From Bacteroidia bacterium (GTDB lineage Bacteria; Bacteroidota; Bacteroidia; Flavobacteriales; Flavobacteriaceae), in the NCBI GenBank assembly GCA_030431085.1, contig JAUIJW010000085.1, forward strand, positions 1 through 9,016: a stretch of 9,016 bases of DNA. Direction: 5' to 3'. Shown here in pieces: positions 6,770 through 9,016 of this stretch (the first letter of the stretch is position 1; every line of letters begins with the position of its first letter). Below the pieces are notes generated by a model, which worked only from the letters and a program-made list of their open reading frames with translations, did no database searches and was not told the DNA's origin. The translations under genes were made by a program, and so were the position numbers.

Positions 6770-7486
6770 TTAAATTAAATCTGTCAAATTTTCTACAGCC
6801 GCCAATCGTTCTACCGTAAATCCTTCGGCATAATCTTTATTAATTAATCGCCCTAAATCTCGAGCGCGATAAGATATACTTTCTTTAAAATTTTTAGTAG
6901 CAATTGGCGAAGTTGGCTCATTGCTATTAGGGTTATAAAACTGAGATTTATAAGCCATGACCGCCTCTATTTTTTTGTCGATATAATCATTGACTTCTAC
7001 TACAAAATCTGGTTCAATATTTTTCCATTGAATATAGTGATACACCAATTTTGGTCGCCATACTTCTTGGGTTTGATTGTCAATCTGAGTCTCAATTTTC
7101 CTCAATCCAGATAAAAAGCAAGCGTCCGATACTAATTTACTAGCCTTACTATGATCTATATGCCTATCGTCTATAGCATTACATAATACAATATCGGGCT
7201 GGTATTTTCTTATCATTTTAATGATTTCAATCTGATGAGCCTTATCATTTAGAAAAAAAGCATCCGCGAAAGCGAGATTTTCTCTAAGAGTAACGCCCAA
7301 AATTTTTGCCGCATTTTTAGCCTCATGATCTCTAATTTCTGCAGAACCTCTAGTGCCTAGTTCTCCTCTTGTTAGGTCAATAATTCCAACTTTTTTACCG
7401 GACTCTACTGCTTTGGCCACAGTGGCGCCACAACCTAGCTCAACATCATCTGGATGCGCGCCAATGGCTAATATATCTAGTTTCAT
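6770..7486 (-). CDS. bshB1: Bacillithiol biosynthesis deacetylase BshB1
   Basis: 238 residues, the normal length. It is a zinc-dependent LmbE/PIG-L family N-deacetylase that converts GlcNAc-malate to GlcN-malate, the second step of bacillithiol synthesis; BshC then adds cysteine. It acts in the cytosol. The family signature AHPDDVE is at 10-16: H11 and D14 bind zinc and D13 is the likely general base. The third zinc ligand is H112 in DDRHIDHSKAS (106-116). LTRGELGTRG (38-47) and the C-terminal YRARDLGRL (206-214) are typical of BshB1. The ATG overlaps the TGA of the trans-sulfuration gene in an ATGA, so the two are translationally coupled. No hairpin follows the stop codon, so some read-through into tRNA-His is likely. 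bshA and bshC are not in this window. Confidence 0.95.
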   Translation of the reverse strand: MKLDILAIGAHPDDVELGCGATVAKAVESGKKVGIIDLTRGELGTRGSAEIRDHEAKNAAKILGVTLRENLAFADAFFLNDKAHQIEIIKMIRKYQPDIVLCNAIDDRHIDHSKASKLVSDACFLSGLRKIETQIDNQTQEVWRPKLVYHYIQWKNIEPDFVVEVNDYIDKKIEAVMAYKSQFYNPNSNEPTSPIATKNFKESISYRARDLGRLINKDYAEGFTVERLAAVENLTDLI

Positions 7487-8619
7487 ATTAATGCTTGATT
7501 TAAATCGTTTTTTAGATCTTCAATATCTTCAATCCCTACAGACAGCCTCCATAAATTATCCGTAATACCCTGCTTACACCTATCTTCTTCAGAAAGTAGA
7601 GCATGAGAGGTTAAAGTGGGCTTTAATATTGTAGTTTCTACTCCTCCCAGACTCATGGTTGGTTTAATTATTTTAAACCTGTTTTTAAATTCGGTTTGAT
7701 TTATAGATTGATCTAATTTAAAAGACAACATACCTCCAAACCCATTCATTTGTTTTTTAGCTATATGATGATTTGGATGATTTGCTAAACCAGGATAATA
7801 TACTGCATTGACTTTAGAGTGATTATTTAAGAATAGAGCAATATCCATGGCATTGTTATTGTGCTTTTCAATTCTTACTCCAAGTGTTTTAATACTTCGC
7901 TCCAGAAGATAGCACATAAAGTCACTTAAATTCCCACCAAGTATAATTCCTTTTTGAAAAATTTGATCAATAATGTTTTGTTGACTCACCACAACCCCCG
8001 CTAAAATATCACTATGACCCCCTAAATATTTTGTAGCGCTATGGATAACAACATCAATCCCCAACAGAATGGGGTTTTGATTGATAGGAGAAGCAAACGT
8101 GTTATCGATTACCGTGATAATACCATTATTTTGAGCTAATTGAGCTACAGCTTTTATATCAGTTATGGTTAAAAGAGGGTTAGATGGAGTTTCTATATAA
8201 ATTATTTTGGTATTTGATTTAATTTTAGATTCAAAATCATTTACAGCAACACCATCCGTAAAACTATATTGAATACCTAATTGATCGAAATCTTTACAGA
8301 TTAAATTGTAAGTACCACCATAAATCTCATTTTGAAATACTACATGATCTCCAGGTTTAAGCAAAGCTAATAGAGTTGTGCTAATTGCTGCCATACCCGA
8401 AGCAAATGTAAGGCCCGCTTCTGCTTGCTCTAAAACAGCTATCTTTCGGGCAATAACCTCTTGATTTGGTGTGTTAAAATAACGTGGATAACGCTTCTGT
8501 TCTACCTCTAAAAATGGGTAAGAACTTGACATAAAAATAGGAGATACTGCCCCTCCAAATTGTTCATCTTTAATTTCACCCGTGTGAATACAAACCGAAT
8601 GTTTATTTAATTTTGTCAT
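7483..8619 (-). CDS. Trans-sulfuration PLP enzyme (cystathionine gamma-synthase/gamma-lyase type)
   Basis: 378 residues from the ATG at 8619. The frame extends 20 codons further upstream to 8679, but that would overlap the GGT gene by 50 bases and adds residues unlike the family; the family-like sequence begins at MTKLNKHSVCIHTG. Cys/Met metabolism PLP enzyme, fold type I. Y44 and R46 (YPRYFN) should bind the neighbouring subunit's PLP phosphate. Y100 in IYGGT stacks on PLP, D172 in IDNTFASP contacts the pyridine nitrogen, K197 in SATKYLGGHSD forms the Schiff base, and R358 in WRLSVGIED should hold the substrate carboxylate. YGGT, rather than the YGCT of methionine gamma-lyase, argues for cystathionine gamma-synthase or gamma-lyase. 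I cannot separate those two from sequence alone. It starts 10 bases after the GGT stop and overlaps bshB1 by ATGA, so it lies in one operon with both and could provide cysteine for bacillithiol. Confidence 0.9.
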   Translation of the reverse strand: MTKLNKHSVCIHTGEIKDEQFGGAVSPIFMSSSYPFLEVEQKRYPRYFNTPNQEVIARKIAVLEQAEAGLTFASGMAAISTTLLALLKPGDHVVFQNEIYGGTYNLICKDFDQLGIQYSFTDGVAVNDFESKIKSNTKIIYIETPSNPLLTITDIKAVAQLAQNNGIITVIDNTFASPINQNPILLGIDVVIHSATKYLGGHSDILAGVVVSQQNIIDQIFQKGIILGGNLSDFMCYLLERSIKTLGVRIEKHNNNAMDIALFLNNHSKVNAVYYPGLANHPNHHIAKKQMNGFGGMLSFKLDQSINQTEFKNRFKIIKPTMSLGGVETTILKPTLTSHALLSEEDRCKQGITDNLWRLSVGIEDIEDLKNDLNQALI

Positions 8620-8629
8620 AGTTTTTACT

Positions 8630-9016
8630 TTAAAATCCAATGGCGGTATCATCGCCACGCGAATCTGCACCGCCTTCAAGAGTACCGTCAGGTAGTACCA
8701 GTATAGCGTCTACTCGACCAATAATTCTTGTATTTCGCTGTTCAACTTGATATCCTTTTTTACGCAATGCTTTAAAATTTATGGTATCAAAAATAGGCTC
8801 AAAAATAATATGGTCTGGCAACCATTGATGATGAAATCTAGGTGTATCTACAGATTCTTGCATCCCCATATCATATTCTAAAACATTCAATATATTTTGT
8901 GCCACCGAGGTAATAATTGTTGAACCTCCGGGTGTACCCACCACCATCTTTAGTTTACCCATCTGCTCAACTATTGTAGGCGTCATAGAGCTAAGCATTC
9001 TTTTTTGGGGTTCAAT
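8630..9016 (-). CDS. ggt: Gamma-glutamyltransferase, C-terminal part (gene runs off the right edge)
   Basis: The last 128 codons are visible; the frame stays open through base 9016, so the ATG at 8998 is internal. The residues before it (IEPQKR) complete the GGT small-subunit signature PxKRxLSSMxPTIV. SSM holds the two serines that bind the gamma-glutamyl carboxylate, and GTPGGSTI (about 27 residues on) supplies the oxyanion-hole glycines. The tail GGADSRGDDTAIGF is the usual C-terminus. The autocleavage threonine lies outside the window. GGTs are normally exported and hydrolyse or transfer the gamma-glutamyl group of glutathione and related peptides, releasing Cys-Gly. As flavobacteria generally use bacillithiol, the likely substrate is imported or environmental gamma-glutamyl peptide (inference). 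It is the first visible gene of the operon with the trans-sulfuration enzyme and bshB1. Confidence 0.93.
   Translation of the reverse strand: MEPQKRMLSSMTPTIVEQMGKLKMVVGTPGGSTIITSVAQNILNVLEYDMGMQESVDTPRFHHQWLPDHIIFEPIFDTINFKALRKKGYQVEQRNTRIIGRVDAILVLPDGTLEGGADSRGDDTAIGF

Noticed and set aside
7353..7565. Open frame on the plus strand across the bshB1/trans-sulfuration junction
   Set aside because: It spans the ends of two solid genes on the other strand and has no recognisable features.
8620..8679. A 20-codon N-terminal extension of the trans-sulfuration enzyme
   Set aside because: It would overlap the GGT gene by 50 bases in another frame, its residues do not resemble the family, and an ATG at 8619 gives the typical N-terminus with a 10-bp gap after GGT.
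8996..8998. ATG as the start of a 122-residue gene at the right edge
   Set aside because: The frame stays open to the window edge, and the residues before this ATG complete a GGT motif, so it is an internal methionine of a longer gene.
1..9016. Mobile elements, CRISPR, phage or defence genes
   Set aside because: I found no transposase, integrase, repeat array, restriction or toxin-antitoxin sequence; all genes look like vertically inherited core or lineage genes.

Overview
The window comes from an AT-rich bacterial chromosome, almost certainly a member of the Bacteroidota close to Flavobacteriaceae. Support comes from the gene content (bacillithiol deacetylase BshB1, a capnine-type sulfonolipid gene pair, an S9 peptidase with a lipoprotein signal), the weak or absent Shine-Dalgarno sequences, and several promoters with the Bacteroidota -7 element TAnnTTTG. 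It looks like ordinary core chromosome. I see no mobile element, phage gene, CRISPR array or toxin-antitoxin pair.

Left part (1-1386, minus strand): the first 45 codons of a PLP-dependent alpha-oxoamine synthase-like enzyme run off the left edge. Upstream of it lies a complete cysteine synthase/CBS-fold PLP enzyme. The pair is best read as capB (cysteate fatty acyltransferase) and capA (cysteate synthase), the first two steps of sulfonolipid (capnine) synthesis. A strong intrinsic terminator and a candidate promoter separate them, so they are probably separate transcripts.

Middle (1471-6458): a 716-residue oligopeptidase B-type S9 peptidase with a lipoprotein signal (minus) diverges from a small YbaB/EbfC nucleoid protein (plus). 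The latter converges, with a single base between stop codons, on the replication-restart helicase PriA (minus).

Right part (6584-9016, minus strand): a compact thiol-metabolism operon reads gamma-glutamyltransferase (3' end only), then a trans-sulfuration PLP enzyme (cystathionine gamma-synthase/lyase type), then bshB1, with a 10-bp gap and an ATGA overlap. It is followed by tRNA-His(GTG), which has its own well-formed promoter and a strong terminator. The operon could supply cysteine to bacillithiol: GGT releases Cys-containing peptides, the trans-sulfuration enzyme makes or moves cysteine sulfur, and BshB1 makes the GlcN-malate that receives cysteine.

I found no convincing wholly new system. 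The points most worth a second look are the sulfonolipid gene pair and its odd PLP-lysine loop, the thiol operon, the lipoprotein form of oligopeptidase B, and two stacked U-U mismatches in the acceptor stem of tRNA-His.
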